Positions 17,891 to 26,635 of a stretch of 64,000 nucleotides of DNA are shown one piece after another. This DNA comes from Ewingella sp963519305 (GTDB taxonomy: Bacteria; Pseudomonadota; Gammaproteobacteria; Enterobacterales; Enterobacteriaceae). Below the pieces are notes generated by a model. It worked only from the letters and a program-made list of their open reading frames with translations. It was not told the origin of the DNA and made no database searches. The stretch's first letter is position 1; each line of letters opens with the position of its first letter. The stretch covers positions 62,001-126,000 of the forward strand of contig CAUQMS010000009.1 of assembly GCA_963519305.1 (NCBI GenBank), given 5' to 3'. A program made the translations under genes and the position numbers.

Positions 17891-19012
17891 TCAGTCGTTG
17901 AAGTACCAGTAACCGCTGTTGACCAGCGCTGAGAGCAGCGCGAGGAACGACGGATCGTCGAGCGCATCGCCGAGCATGGCGCGTGTGACCGTCATGTGAC
18001 GGGTCATCGCATCGGCGGCGGCCAGATGTTCTGTGGTCATCGCCTCGCCATTGACGTAGCATACATCCCCTACGCGCAGTACGCGCAGACCGCAAAGACG
18101 CTGCAGCGATTCACCAGACTCAAGCAGTTCATAAATTTCGCCTGCCTGATAAGGCGGCTCCGGCGCTGCCAGATCCAGCTCATGACGGGACTGGGAAATA
18201 AACTCACCAAACCAGCTGTTGAAATGTTCCGGGTTACCGACCAGCTCCAGCATCATGTTACGCATGCTGTCGAGCTCTTGCGGCAGTACCAGCGCCGGGT
18301 GCTCGCGTTCAACCAGTTCCGGATCGCCGTAACGTTTACTGCCCAGTTCGCGGGCCAGAATATAATCAGCGTAGCCGCTGACCATCTCGCGTGCATTTGG
18401 CGCGCGAAAACCAACAGAGTAATTCAGTGAACTTTCCAGCGAATAGCCTTCATGCGGGAAACCCGGCGGAATATAGATGATGTCACCCGGTTCCAGTTCT
18501 TCATCAATGATGGCGTCGAACGGCGCGACCTGCAGTAAATCCGGATGCGGACTGTGCTGTTTCATTGGGATTTTTTCGCCTACACGCCAGCGGCGGCGGC
18601 CAGTGCCCTGAATGATGAATACATCGTACTGATCCAGATGCGGGCCTACACCACCGCCGGGGACCGAGTAGGAGATCATCAGGTCGTCCATGCGCCAGTC
18701 AGGAATGTGGCGGAACGGGCGCATCAGATGGGAAGAGGGCTCGTGCCAGTGATCAACGGCCTGAACCAGAATCGACCAGTTGTTTTCACCCAGATGATCA
18801 TAACTTTCAAACGGCCCGTGACTCACCTGCCAGCGGCCATCCAGATGACTGACCAAGCGGCTGTCGACTTCGTTTTCCATCGCCAGACCGGCCAGCTCAT
18901 CCGGGGAGAGCGGGTCAACAAAATTTTTGAAGCCACGTTTAAGAACAACAGGACGTTTTTGCCAGTAACGTTGTAAAAAATCGGTCCAGTCTAAGTCGAG
19001 TTGATAATCCAT
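17891..19012 (-). CDS. roxA: RoxA (YcfD), ribosomal protein uL16 arginine hydroxylase
   Basis: 373 residues, identical in length to E. coli YcfD. It is a 2-oxoglutarate/Fe(II) oxygenase of the JmjC type that hydroxylates an arginine of ribosomal protein uL16. The iron-binding HLDQYDVFIIQGTGRRRW carries the HxD pair, and the distal histidine is in PPGFPHEGY. The C-terminal winged-helix dimer region ends with VNSGYW. The ATG at 19012 is preferred over the longer ORF because MDYQLDLDW aligns with MEYQLTLNW of E. coli. It lies next to phoQP, near the E. coli arrangement. Confidence 0.95.
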   Translation of the reverse strand: MDYQLDLDWTDFLQRYWQKRPVVLKRGFKNFVDPLSPDELAGLAMENEVDSRLVSHLDGRWQVSHGPFESYDHLGENNWSILVQAVDHWHEPSSHLMRPFRHIPDWRMDDLMISYSVPGGGVGPHLDQYDVFIIQGTGRRRWRVGEKIPMKQHSPHPDLLQVAPFDAIIDEELEPGDIIYIPPGFPHEGYSLESSLNYSVGFRAPNAREMVSGYADYILARELGSKRYGDPELVEREHPALVLPQELDSMRNMMLELVGNPEHFNSWFGEFISQSRHELDLAAPEPPYQAGEIYELLESGESLQRLCGLRVLRVGDVCYVNGEAMTTEHLAAADAMTRHMTVTRAMLGDALDDPSFLALLSALVNSGYWYFND

Positions 19013-19144
19013 ATGTTTATTCCATGGCCTGAAAAGAAAACTATTGAGAAGGATTATAACGGAAGGTGCCGCCGCTGCATTGGGCAATCACCAGCAATTT
19101 TCACTCGCTGACAATAATTTTGGTTGCAGCGGCGTTAGTCTGAC

Positions 19145-20599
19145 TTAATCAATATCCGATTCGTGCTGCTGACCGAAGCAGACGCGCATACTGGCGCCGC
19201 CGAGCGGGCTGTCGCCGATGATAATTTCCCCATCGTACTGTTCGATGATTTCACTGGCTAATGAGAGACCGAGCCCCTGGCCAGGACGCAGAGTATCTGC
19301 ACGCTGGCCGCGTTGGAAAATCACGGTGCGCTTGCTTTCCGGAATGCCGGGACCATCGTCTTCAATCAGGATGATCAATTGCTTTTCGGTGTAAACAGCG
19401 CTGATTTCAACAAATTCCAGACAGTACTTACAGGCGTTGTCGATAACATTGCCCATCACTTCGATGAAATCATTTTTCTCACCAATAAAGGTGATTTCTG
19501 GGGAAATATCCAGCGTCAGCACCACCCCTTTACGCTGATACACTTTATTGAGTGCAGAGCACAGGCTGTCGAGCAACGGGGGAACGGAGTGCACTTCGCG
19601 GATTAAAATATTGTGTTCTGAACGCAGGGTTGCCCGGTGCAGGTAATACCCTATCTGCTGAGAGATACGGCTGATCTGCTCGAGCATGACCGGTTCGGCC
19701 TCTTCGATGGTCATCTGCTTGCTGTTTCGCAGTGAACGTAATGTCGACTGCATAACGGCCAGCGGCGTTTTCAGGCTGTGAGTCAGGTCGGCCAGTGTGG
19801 TGCGGTAGCGGTCATAGCGTTCCCGCTCGCCGTGCAGCAGGGTATTGAGGTTGCGCACCAGCCCTTTGAGCTCACGCGGCGGGTTTTCATCCAACGCTTC
19901 ACGCTCGTGGGTTTCCAGCTCAGCGACCTGGCGGATCAACGCCTTGATCGGGCGCAGGCTCCAGTAAGCCGCCAGCCAAAGCAGTGGCACGACGAGCAGC
20001 AAATTCGCTAACAGCACATAACTGAACCATTCCCATACCAGATCCGAACGTTGTAACTCCTGCGGAATGGTATCCACTACCACAATATTCAGTGCAGGCA
20101 GGCGGGACGTGGCAGCGTAAGTATTGACGGCGATGGAGTGGGTCATCGCATTGGCGTCGGTGTCGTCGTAATCTTTAAGCTTATCCTGTGCTTTCGGGTT
20201 ATCGCCGACCACTTCGCTGCTGATCTGAGTGTCAGTATCGAGCTCATAAAAGCCCGGTTTGTTCATCCACGCCTTGTCGATACGCGCTTCAATTTCCGGC
20301 AGTTTGCGCTCGGCCCACAGCAGATCGCCTTTATCATCATAAATAAAGACCAGCGTGGGAGAATTGAGATCCAGATCGGGAGGGACGTTGATCGTCAGCT
20401 TGTTATCACGCCACTGGGCGAGGCTGAAAAACAGATTACTTTCGCCGCGCAACAGGCGGTAGGCTGTTTTATCGAAGCTGACCATGTAACCGACTACGGC
20501 CACTAACCCGTAAGCCAGTGACAGTGCGAGTACCACCGCTGCGGTCGCCAGCATAAAGCGTGAACGCAGCGAAAAAGGTTGGTTATGGCGAAATTTCAT
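19145..20599 (-). CDS. phoQ: PhoQ sensor histidine kinase
   Basis: 484 residues. Two transmembrane helices (about 17-42 and 190-214) flank a periplasmic PhoQ-type sensor domain with an acidic patch (DYDDTDAN, about 143-150) that in this family binds divalent cations and antimicrobial peptides. HAMP and dimerisation domains follow, with the phosphorylatable His274 in LTHSLKTPLA. The ATPase has N box NVIDNACKY, G1 DDGPGIP and G2 GQGLGLSLA. It lies 19 bases downstream of phoP in the same operon. MgrB, the small inhibitor of PhoQ, is encoded at 39386-39532. Confidence 0.97.
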   Translation of the reverse strand: MKFRHNQPFSLRSRFMLATAAVVLALSLAYGLVAVVGYMVSFDKTAYRLLRGESNLFFSLAQWRDNKLTINVPPDLDLNSPTLVFIYDDKGDLLWAERKLPEIEARIDKAWMNKPGFYELDTDTQISSEVVGDNPKAQDKLKDYDDTDANAMTHSIAVNTYAATSRLPALNIVVVDTIPQELQRSDLVWEWFSYVLLANLLLVVPLLWLAAYWSLRPIKALIRQVAELETHEREALDENPPRELKGLVRNLNTLLHGERERYDRYRTTLADLTHSLKTPLAVMQSTLRSLRNSKQMTIEEAEPVMLEQISRISQQIGYYLHRATLRSEHNILIREVHSVPPLLDSLCSALNKVYQRKGVVLTLDISPEITFIGEKNDFIEVMGNVIDNACKYCLEFVEISAVYTEKQLIILIEDDGPGIPESKRTVIFQRGQRADTLRPGQGLGLSLASEIIEQYDGEIIIGDSPLGGASMRVCFGQQHESDID

Positions 20600-20618
20600 C
20601 AGTCAGCCGTTGAAAACG

Positions 20619-21293
20619 TTACGGACGAATATCGAAACGATAACCCTGACCACGTACGGTCGTTATCACATCGGTTGGGTACTCGGCCTGCAGTTTCTTA
20701 CGTAACCGGCCCATCAGTACATCAACGGTATGGCTTTCACGCAGTTCGGCGTCCGGATAAAGTTGTAGCATCAGCGAGTCTTTGCTGACCACTTTACCCG
20801 CGTTGCGGATCAGGGTTTCGATGATGGTGTATTCGAAAGCGGTGAGCTTCACCGGCTGCTCGTTCACCGTGAGTTCACGGCGAGAGAGGTCAATCTGGAA
20901 CGGCGCCATGGCGATAACCTGCGAGGCCAGGCCGCTGTTACGGCGCATCAGAGCCTGCATACGTGCGATCACCTCTTCCAGATGGAAAGGTTTAGTCACG
21001 TAGTCGTCGGCCCCGGCTTCCAGTACCGCCACTTTGTCCTGCCAGCTTTCGCGGGCGGTCAGCACCAGAATCGGTAATTTGGCCTGATGGCTGCGCCAGC
21101 GCTGAATCAAACTGAGGCCATCTTCGCCCGGCAATCCGAGGTCAACAATGGCGATATCCGGGGCGTGTTCCTGCAAAAAGTAGTCAGCTTCTTTGGCGTC
21201 TTCTGCCGCATCGACCTGATGTCCCATCTCACGCATTTGTACCGACAGGTGATGGCGTAACAGCGCATTGTCTTCGACAACCAGAATTCGCAT
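20619..21293 (-). CDS. phoP: PhoP response regulator
   Basis: 224-residue OmpR-family regulator. The receiver domain has acidic pocket EDN near residues 7-9, phosphoacceptor Asp51 in IVDLGLPGEDG, Thr in LTARES and Lys in YVTKPF. The C-terminal winged helix ends with VRGQGYRFD. It partners PhoQ to respond to low Mg2+, acid and cationic peptides. RBS AGGAGTTGCT precedes the ATG. PhoP-box half-sites lie about 120-150 bases upstream, consistent with autoregulation. Confidence 0.98.
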   Translation of the reverse strand: MRILVVEDNALLRHHLSVQMREMGHQVDAAEDAKEADYFLQEHAPDIAIVDLGLPGEDGLSLIQRWRSHQAKLPILVLTARESWQDKVAVLEAGADDYVTKPFHLEEVIARMQALMRRNSGLASQVIAMAPFQIDLSRRELTVNEQPVKLTAFEYTIIETLIRNAGKVVSKDSLMLQLYPDAELRESHTVDVLMGRLRKKLQAEYPTDVITTVRGQGYRFDIRP

Positions 21294-21414
21294 AGCAACT
21301 CCTTTTTGAGGCAGGGCTAAACCCTGGCCAGTTTTTTATAATGTATCCCGCGATAACTGTAACGTATTCAGAATGATTTTCTTCAACGTCAGATAAACAC
21401 GTCGAAAGGCAGGT

Positions 21415-21441
21415 TAAACGAAAGATAAACCAAGTATAAAC
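21415..21441 (-). promoter_or_regulatory. Triple PhoP half-site array upstream of phoPQ
   Basis: On the minus strand the pentamer GTTTA occurs three times at exact 11-base spacing (complement TAAAC at 21415, 21426 and 21437), making two overlapping PhoP boxes of the form GTTTA-N6-GTTTA. A fourth TAAAC at 21394 is 21 bases away, one base off register. The placement upstream of phoP fits positive autoregulation as known in Enterobacteriaceae. The -10 element could not be fixed with confidence. Confidence 0.8.
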
Positions 21442-21544
21442 GGGCATTCCCATCAGTGACAGAGAATGTGTGAAAGATCGCGGTAAGAAATCAAAGGTAT
21501 CTTTTAGATATTATAAAGGTATTCAATAAGTGCCTTCATCTGCC

Positions 21545-21774
21545 TCAGGTCTGGGTTCCTTCAACCAGCTTTGCCAGCGCTTTGCGCACCGTGATGCGCG
21601 AAATCCTCAGCTCTTCGGTGAACTGTCGTTCACTGGGCAGGAAATCTCCTTCAACCAATATACCGGTTGGCCTGCAAATAGCGCCACTGAAACAGAGATA
21701 AAGCGGCTGTAGGCCCGCATGGGCAAGTCCTGCCGGAGTTTTTCCAACACGCGCTGATTGGTGTCCACGCTCAT
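21545..21774 (-). pseudogene. Broken GntR-family regulator (N-terminal DNA-binding remnant)
   Basis: An ATG at 21774 opens a frame beginning MSVDTNQRVLEKLRQDL. The recognisable GntR winged helix (EGDFLPSERQFTEELRIS then RITVRKALAKLVEGTQT) is in a different frame and runs into TGA at 21545-21547. The frames must be joined by a shift near 21700, and everything after the DNA-binding domain is gone. A complete HutC-type GntR regulator would be about 240 residues. It lies between phoP and purB, where E. coli has no such gene. Confidence 0.75.
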
Positions 21775-21832
21775 AAACGGATGATTTTCCTGTGGACTAC
21801 AGTATTGATATCTATTTTATACCCTCAGGCAT

Positions 21833-21858
21833 AAAAAAGGCGACCCGCAGGCCGCCTT
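21833..21858 (-). terminator. Terminator of purB
   Basis: On the minus strand, AAGGCGGCCTGCGGGTCGCC is followed by a run of six or more T. Stem AAGGCG/CGCCTT. It lies 21 bases after the purB stop. Confidence 0.8.
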
Positions 21859-21878
21859 ATACGCAAGAAGCCAAAAAC

Positions 21879-23249
21879 TTATTTCAACTCATCAACCATT
21901 TTAGCCGCACGGCCAATATAGTTGCCTGGTGTCATGGCTTTCAGGCGCACTTTCTCGTCTTCCGGCAATGGCAGGCTGTCAATGAACGCCTGCATACCCG
22001 CTGCGTCTACGCGTTTGCCACGGGTCAGCTCTTTCAGCTTCTCGTAAGGCTTCTCGATGCCGTAGCGGCGCATCACGGTCTGGATTGGTTCGGCCAGCAC
22101 TTCCCAGTTGTGGTCAAGTTCGAAAGCCAGATTCGCTTCATTTACTTCCAGTTTGCTCACACCTTTCATGGTCGCCTGATAGGCGATCAAGGCATAACCC
22201 AAACCGACGCCGAGGTTACGCAACACAGTGGAGTCCGTCAGGTCACGCTGCCAGCGGGAGACCGGCAGTTTGCTCGCCAGATGCTGCAGTACCGCGTTGG
22301 ACAAACCGAGGTTGCCTTCTGAGTTTTCGAAGTCAATCGGGTTCACTTTGTGCGGCATGGTGGATGAACCGATTTCGCCAGCAATAGTGCGCTGCTTGAA
22401 GTGGTTCAGGGCAACGTAGCCCCAGATATCGCGGTCAAAGTCGATCAGAATGGTGTTGAAACGCGCCACGCAGTCAAACAGCTCTGCGATATAGTCATGC
22501 GGTTCAATCTGTGTGGTGTACGGGTTCCAGGTAATGCCCAGCGAGGTCACGAACTCTTCGCTGAATTTATGCCAGTCCACTTCCGGGTAGGCCACGATGT
22601 GCGCGTTGTAATTGCCGACTGCACCGTTGATTTTACCGAGAATTTCTACCTTTTGCAGCTGCTTGTACTGGCGATCCATACGATAGGCCACGTTGGCAAA
22701 CTCTTTACCAATCGTGGATGGTGTGGCGGGCTGACCGTGGGTGCGCGACAGCAGAGGGATGTCACGGAACTGATGGGCCAGACCTTTGATGGAGTCAATG
22801 ATTTTCAGCCAGTATGGCGCCACGACTTCCTGACGTGCCGTTTGCAGCATCAGGGCGTGAGAGAGGTTGTTGATATCTTCAGAAGTACAGGCGAAGTGAA
22901 TGAATTCAGACACGGCGTGCAGGGCAGGGATGGCTGCCACTTTTTCTTTCAGGAAGTATTCAACCGCTTTGACGTCATGGTTGGTGGTTTTCTCGATGTC
23001 TTTAATACGCTGTGCGTCTTTTTCGTCGAAGTTAGCCACTAACTGGTCAAGGAAAGCGTTTGCGTCGGCATCAAAAGCAGGGACTTCTTTGATGTCTGCA
23101 CAAGCTGCCAGTTTTTGCAGCCAACGTACTTCAACCTGCACTCGGAACTTCAGCAAGCCGAATTCGCTGAAGATTGCGCGCAGCGCGCTGACTTTATCAC
23201 CGTAGCGTCCATCAACGGGGGAAACGGCGGTCAGTGAGGATAATTCCAT
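21879..23249 (-). CDS. purB: Adenylosuccinate lyase
   Basis: 456-residue enzyme catalysing two fumarate-releasing steps of purine synthesis (SAICAR to AICAR and adenylosuccinate to AMP). The length equals E. coli PurB. The signature SSTMPHKVNPIDFEN, catalytic-region TSEDINNLSHALM and SRTHGQPATPSTIG are intact. The ATG at 23249 is chosen over a TTG nine bases upstream because AGGAG is 8 bases before it and MELSSLTAVSPVDGRYG is the family N-terminus. It is downstream of hflD in the usual mnmA-hflD-purB order. Confidence 0.98.
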   Translation of the reverse strand: MELSSLTAVSPVDGRYGDKVSALRAIFSEFGLLKFRVQVEVRWLQKLAACADIKEVPAFDADANAFLDQLVANFDEKDAQRIKDIEKTTNHDVKAVEYFLKEKVAAIPALHAVSEFIHFACTSEDINNLSHALMLQTARQEVVAPYWLKIIDSIKGLAHQFRDIPLLSRTHGQPATPSTIGKEFANVAYRMDRQYKQLQKVEILGKINGAVGNYNAHIVAYPEVDWHKFSEEFVTSLGITWNPYTTQIEPHDYIAELFDCVARFNTILIDFDRDIWGYVALNHFKQRTIAGEIGSSTMPHKVNPIDFENSEGNLGLSNAVLQHLASKLPVSRWQRDLTDSTVLRNLGVGLGYALIAYQATMKGVSKLEVNEANLAFELDHNWEVLAEPIQTVMRRYGIEKPYEKLKELTRGKRVDAAGMQAFIDSLPLPEDEKVRLKAMTPGNYIGRAAKMVDELK

Positions 23250-23288
23250 CGGTAGCAACTCCTGGGATTGTGTTTATTTACAGTAAAA

Positions 23289-23915
23289 TTAACAATGAGC
23301 TAAAATATTTTTCGCCTGTTCAAACAAGCGATTACGGGAAAGCATCAGCTGCAGGCGTCCGCCGCCTACCTGCTGCCACAATACGGCTGAACGAATACCC
23401 GCCAGCAGTAGGGCCCGGACTCTGGCCTGAACTTGTGGATTCTGTAAAATCGCGGGCGAGCCTGTGACCTGAATACGCGGGCCGACCGGGCTTACGATAT
23501 CAACGTAAATCGCCGCGAGGGAGCTCAACATGGTTTCCGACTCCAGTTCAAAGTGCGCCAGCTGGCGGTCTAACTGATCAAGACGTTCGCCAAGCTTGTT
23601 CATCGCCGCTTTGTTGGCATTCAGTTTTCGCTCAAGCACCATTAGACTCAGCGTGTATCGTGTCAGTTCGGCGCCTGGTCCCTGACGATTGGCATTTAAT
23701 ACACCCAGCAGAGTTTCAAGCCCCATCTTCAGGTTAGCTTCATTATTGCCGTAAACCGCCAGCGTGGATGCCGGATTCATCTCCAGCAGGCTGCGTAACG
23801 ACACTGACATTTCTTCCTGTGCACAATGACCTTCATGGGCAAGTTGCTGCACCAGGCGTGCCGACTGGCACATACCGGCCAATGCCAGCGTAATGTCATA
23901 ATAATTTTTAGCCAC
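23289..23915 (-). CDS. hflD: HflD, high-frequency lysogenisation protein homologue
   Basis: 208-residue peripheral inner-membrane protein. In E. coli it binds lambda CII and affects the lysis-lysogeny decision; its housekeeping role is unclear. AKNYYDITLALAGMCQSARL at the N-terminus and QVGGGRLQLMLSRNRL near the C-terminus match the family closely. The start is GTG at 23915, with AGGAG just upstream; the longer ORF reading has no family similarity. It is 39 bases from purB, so probably cotranscribed. Confidence 0.94.
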   Translation of the reverse strand: MAKNYYDITLALAGMCQSARLVQQLAHEGHCAQEEMSVSLRSLLEMNPASTLAVYGNNEANLKMGLETLLGVLNANRQGPGAELTRYTLSLMVLERKLNANKAAMNKLGERLDQLDRQLAHFELESETMLSSLAAIYVDIVSPVGPRIQVTGSPAILQNPQVQARVRALLLAGIRSAVLWQQVGGGRLQLMLSRNRLFEQAKNILAHC

Positions 23916-24061
23916 GTTTACTCCTGTAAGCGTTGTTCGGATACTTACCGGCTTCAATGATGAAGAACCAGCCGGCGGGCCGAATCTGAGGCGACAGATC
24001 ATGCCATAAAACGATGCCTAAACACAGTTCGGAATCAGTGCAGATTTGCGAGACTGATCTG

Positions 24062-24094
24062 GAGAAAATAAATCGGGACGCATTGAGCGTCCCG
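24062..24094 (-). terminator. Terminator of mnmA
   Basis: Perfect 8-base arms CGGGACGC and GCGTCCCG around a 5-base loop. On the minus strand it is followed by ATTTATTTTC. It would partly insulate mnmA from hflD. Confidence 0.65.
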
Positions 24095-24111
24095 TATCGA
24101 TATTCACTGCG

Positions 24112-25215
24112 TTACAGCGGATGGCGCTGTTCGATAATGCCGCCACCAAGGCAGACTTCACCGATGTAAAACACGGCAGACTGTCCCGGTGTGACCGCAG
24201 CAACCGGTGCGTCGAAACGCACGTCAATGCGCGCATCGTCGAGCGGCGTTACGGTGCAGGGAATATCCTGATGGCGATAACGCGTTTTCACCATACATTT
24301 GAAAGGGGCGGTGACCGGTTTGCGGTCAACCCAATGTAGCTGCTGAGCTATCAGACCAACGGACATCAGACGCGGATGCTCGCCACCCTGGGCAACATAA
24401 AGAATGTTATTCGCCACATCTTTATCTACCACGTACCACGGGTCTTCGCCGCCATCTTTCTGACCACCAATTCCCAGCCCCTTGCGCTGACCGAGCGTGT
24501 GGTACATCAGGCCCTGATGCTGGCCCATGTCCTGACCATCGACGCTTTTAATCGGGCCGGGTTGAGCAGGGAGATAGCGCCCCAGGAAGTCCTTGAATTT
24601 GCGCTCACCGATAAAACAGATGCCGGTAGAATCTTTCTTTTTGGCTGTGATCAAATCCAGCTCTTCGGCAATGCGGCGTACTTCCGGTTTTTCCAGTTCG
24701 CCCACGGGGAACAGGCTCTGCGCGATTTGATCACTGCCGAGCGTGTAGAGGAAGTAGCTCTGATCTTTGTTGCCGTCGGTACCACGTAGTAAGTGGCTGA
24801 TGCCGTCAACGTCCTTGCGGCGCGCGTAATGCCCTGTCGCAATGTAATCAGCGCCCAGATCTTCGGCGGCAAATTCCAGGAAGGCTTTGAATTTTATCTC
24901 TTTATTGCACAGGATATCCGGGTTGGGGGTACGCCCCGCTTTGTACTCTTCGAGGAAAAGCTCAAAAACGTTGTCCCAATATTCCGCTGCAAAATTGACG
25001 GTGTGCAGCTTCATGCCCAGTTTGTCGCACACGGCCTGCGCATCGGCAAGGTCGGTGGCGGCGGTGCAGTACTCTTCATTGTCGTCCTCTTCCCAATTTT
25101 TCATGAAGAGGCCCTCCACCTGATAGCCTTGCTGTTGCAGCAAATAGGCCGAAACGGAGGAGTCGACGCCGCCGGACATCCCGACGATCACTTTTTTCTG
25201 GCTGTTGTCAGACAT
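24112..25215 (-). CDS. mnmA: MnmA, tRNA-uridine 2-sulfurtransferase
   Basis: 367 residues. It forms 2-thiouridine at wobble position 34 of tRNAs for Lys, Glu and Gln, taking sulfur from the Tus relay. The PP-loop GMSGGVDSSVSAYLL, the tRNA-contact motif NPDILCNKEIKF with catalytic cysteine, and STGICFIGERKF with the second catalytic cysteine are present. The ATG at 25215 aligns with E. coli MSETAKKVIVG and is favoured over an ATG at 25233 with no ribosome binding site. It is upstream of hflD-purB as in E. coli. Confidence 0.97.
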   Translation of the reverse strand: MSDNSQKKVIVGMSGGVDSSVSAYLLQQQGYQVEGLFMKNWEEDDNEEYCTAATDLADAQAVCDKLGMKLHTVNFAAEYWDNVFELFLEEYKAGRTPNPDILCNKEIKFKAFLEFAAEDLGADYIATGHYARRKDVDGISHLLRGTDGNKDQSYFLYTLGSDQIAQSLFPVGELEKPEVRRIAEELDLITAKKKDSTGICFIGERKFKDFLGRYLPAQPGPIKSVDGQDMGQHQGLMYHTLGQRKGLGIGGQKDGGEDPWYVVDKDVANNILYVAQGGEHPRLMSVGLIAQQLHWVDRKPVTAPFKCMVKTRYRHQDIPCTVTPLDDARIDVRFDAPVAAVTPGQSAVFYIGEVCLGGGIIEQRHPL

Positions 25216-25437
25216 AATAGTCCCGAAAAGCATAGGTAAATTGCCCGACAGGTGGCGCTTTTGACCGGCATTTAATGCCAGAAAGTCACACGAGGATGAA
25301 GGCCGCGCGCAACAAAAAAGTCACTCCGGACCGGACAGCGGTGGTTAGTATTTTTTACGCAAAAAAACTAAGCGCGAAATTTTATCACGTCAGGCCGCTG
25401 GCTGCACCGTTGATTGGTACCGCCAGCGAGGGAGTGG

Positions 25438-25884
25438 TTATTCCGGCAGGTTGAAATTAGCCAGCAGCTCGAGCGGATAGCGCGGGCTTTGCTGATAACA
25501 GCGAATACTTTCGGCAACCAGCGGAGAGCGTAGCCGGGTCGAGCCGATAATGTCATCAGCACTGGCCCAGACACAACGGTCAATGTCGCTGTCCTGGGGT
25601 TCGGTGGGCGGCTGTTCGTCGAGATCGATTACGAACGCGAAGCGCAGGAACGGTGTGCCGTCCGGCGCCTGCCACTGATGTAATTTGAGGAAAAATTGCG
25701 GCTCGGCATGGATACCGGTCTCTTCATAGAGTTCGCGTTTGGCGGCGCTGAACAGAGTCTCATTGGCTTCCAGATGACCGGCTGGCTGGTTCCAGGTCAC
25801 TTTGCCATTGACGGTTTCTTCGACCACCAGAAATTGTCCCTGTGACTGCACTACGCAGGCGACGGTGACGTGCGGTTTAAACAT
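25438..25884 (-). CDS. nudJ: NudJ, Nudix phosphatase
   Basis: 148 residues. The Nudix box GHLEANETLFSAAKRELYEE followed by TGI fits GX5EX7REUXEEXGU. E. coli NudJ hydrolyses thiamine pyrimidine pyrophosphate, thiamine pyrophosphate and nucleoside triphosphates. The ATG at 25884, preceded by GGAGATCTCAG, gives the family N-terminus MFKPHVTVACVV. It overlaps the end of rluE by 8 bases, so the pair is translationally coupled. Confidence 0.94.
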   Translation of the reverse strand: MFKPHVTVACVVQSQGQFLVVEETVNGKVTWNQPAGHLEANETLFSAAKRELYEETGIHAEPQFFLKLHQWQAPDGTPFLRFAFVIDLDEQPPTEPQDSDIDRCVWASADDIIGSTRLRSPLVAESIRCYQQSPRYPLELLANFNLPE

Positions 25885-26509
25885 CTGAGATCTCCTTCCA
25901 TTGTCCGGGTTGTAAATCACCGAGAGAATATTCACCCATGCTAAAGCGGATCAGACGCAGCGTCGGGAAGCCAACGTGGGCGGTCATACGGCGCACCTGA
26001 CGGTTGCGGCCTTCATATAATGTGATTTTCAGCCAGGCGGTAGGAATGGCTTTACGTTCACGGATAGGCGGATCGCGGGGCCACAGCCACTGGGGTTCTT
26101 CAACGATCTCGGCGCCTGCGGGCAGGGTTTTGCCGTCTTTCAGCTCAACGCCTGAACGTAACGCATTCACCGCGCTGTCGTCGGGCACACCTTCTACCTG
26201 CACATAATAGACTTTACCGGTCCGCTTGCCTGGCTGAGTCAGTGCAGCCTGCAGTTTGCCATCGTTGGTCAGCACCAGTAAACCTTCGCTGTCGCGATCC
26301 AGACGCCCTGCGGCATAGATGTCTGTTAATGAGATGTAGTCTTTGAGGGTGGCGCGACCGGCTTCATCGGTGAACTGCGGCAGTACATCGAACGGTTTAT
26401 TGAACAGCACCACTTTACGCGGACCATTTTGCGTTGGACGCACCCTGTCAGGCCGCTTGCTGAAACGGTTAACGTAGTGATTTTTAACAGAGATCGGTTT
26501 CATAGGCAT
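25877..26509 (-). CDS. rluE: RluE, 23S rRNA pseudouridine(2457) synthase
   Basis: 210 residues. RsuA/RluE-family pseudouridine synthase lacking an S4 domain. The catalytic aspartate is in AAGRLDRDSEGLLVLTNDG, and the C-terminal RNRQVRRMTAHVGFPTLRL is characteristic. Substrate U2457 of 23S rRNA is inferred from E. coli RluE. Two starts are possible (26509 or 26503); neither has a strong ribosome binding site. It is divergent from icd and overlaps nudJ. Confidence 0.93.
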   Translation of the reverse strand: MPMKPISVKNHYVNRFSKRPDRVRPTQNGPRKVVLFNKPFDVLPQFTDEAGRATLKDYISLTDIYAAGRLDRDSEGLLVLTNDGKLQAALTQPGKRTGKVYYVQVEGVPDDSAVNALRSGVELKDGKTLPAGAEIVEEPQWLWPRDPPIRERKAIPTAWLKITLYEGRNRQVRRMTAHVGFPTLRLIRFSMGEYSLGDLQPGQWKEISDV

Positions 26510-26635
26510 TGAAGTCAGAGAGAATTAGCGCATTATACGTGAAAACGGTTTCAGATTGGCGCGCGGACATTATTCAAGTAATATCGACCCGCATCTTACA
26601 AATTTTTAACAAAAATGCGCTCGAAGGAGAGGTTA

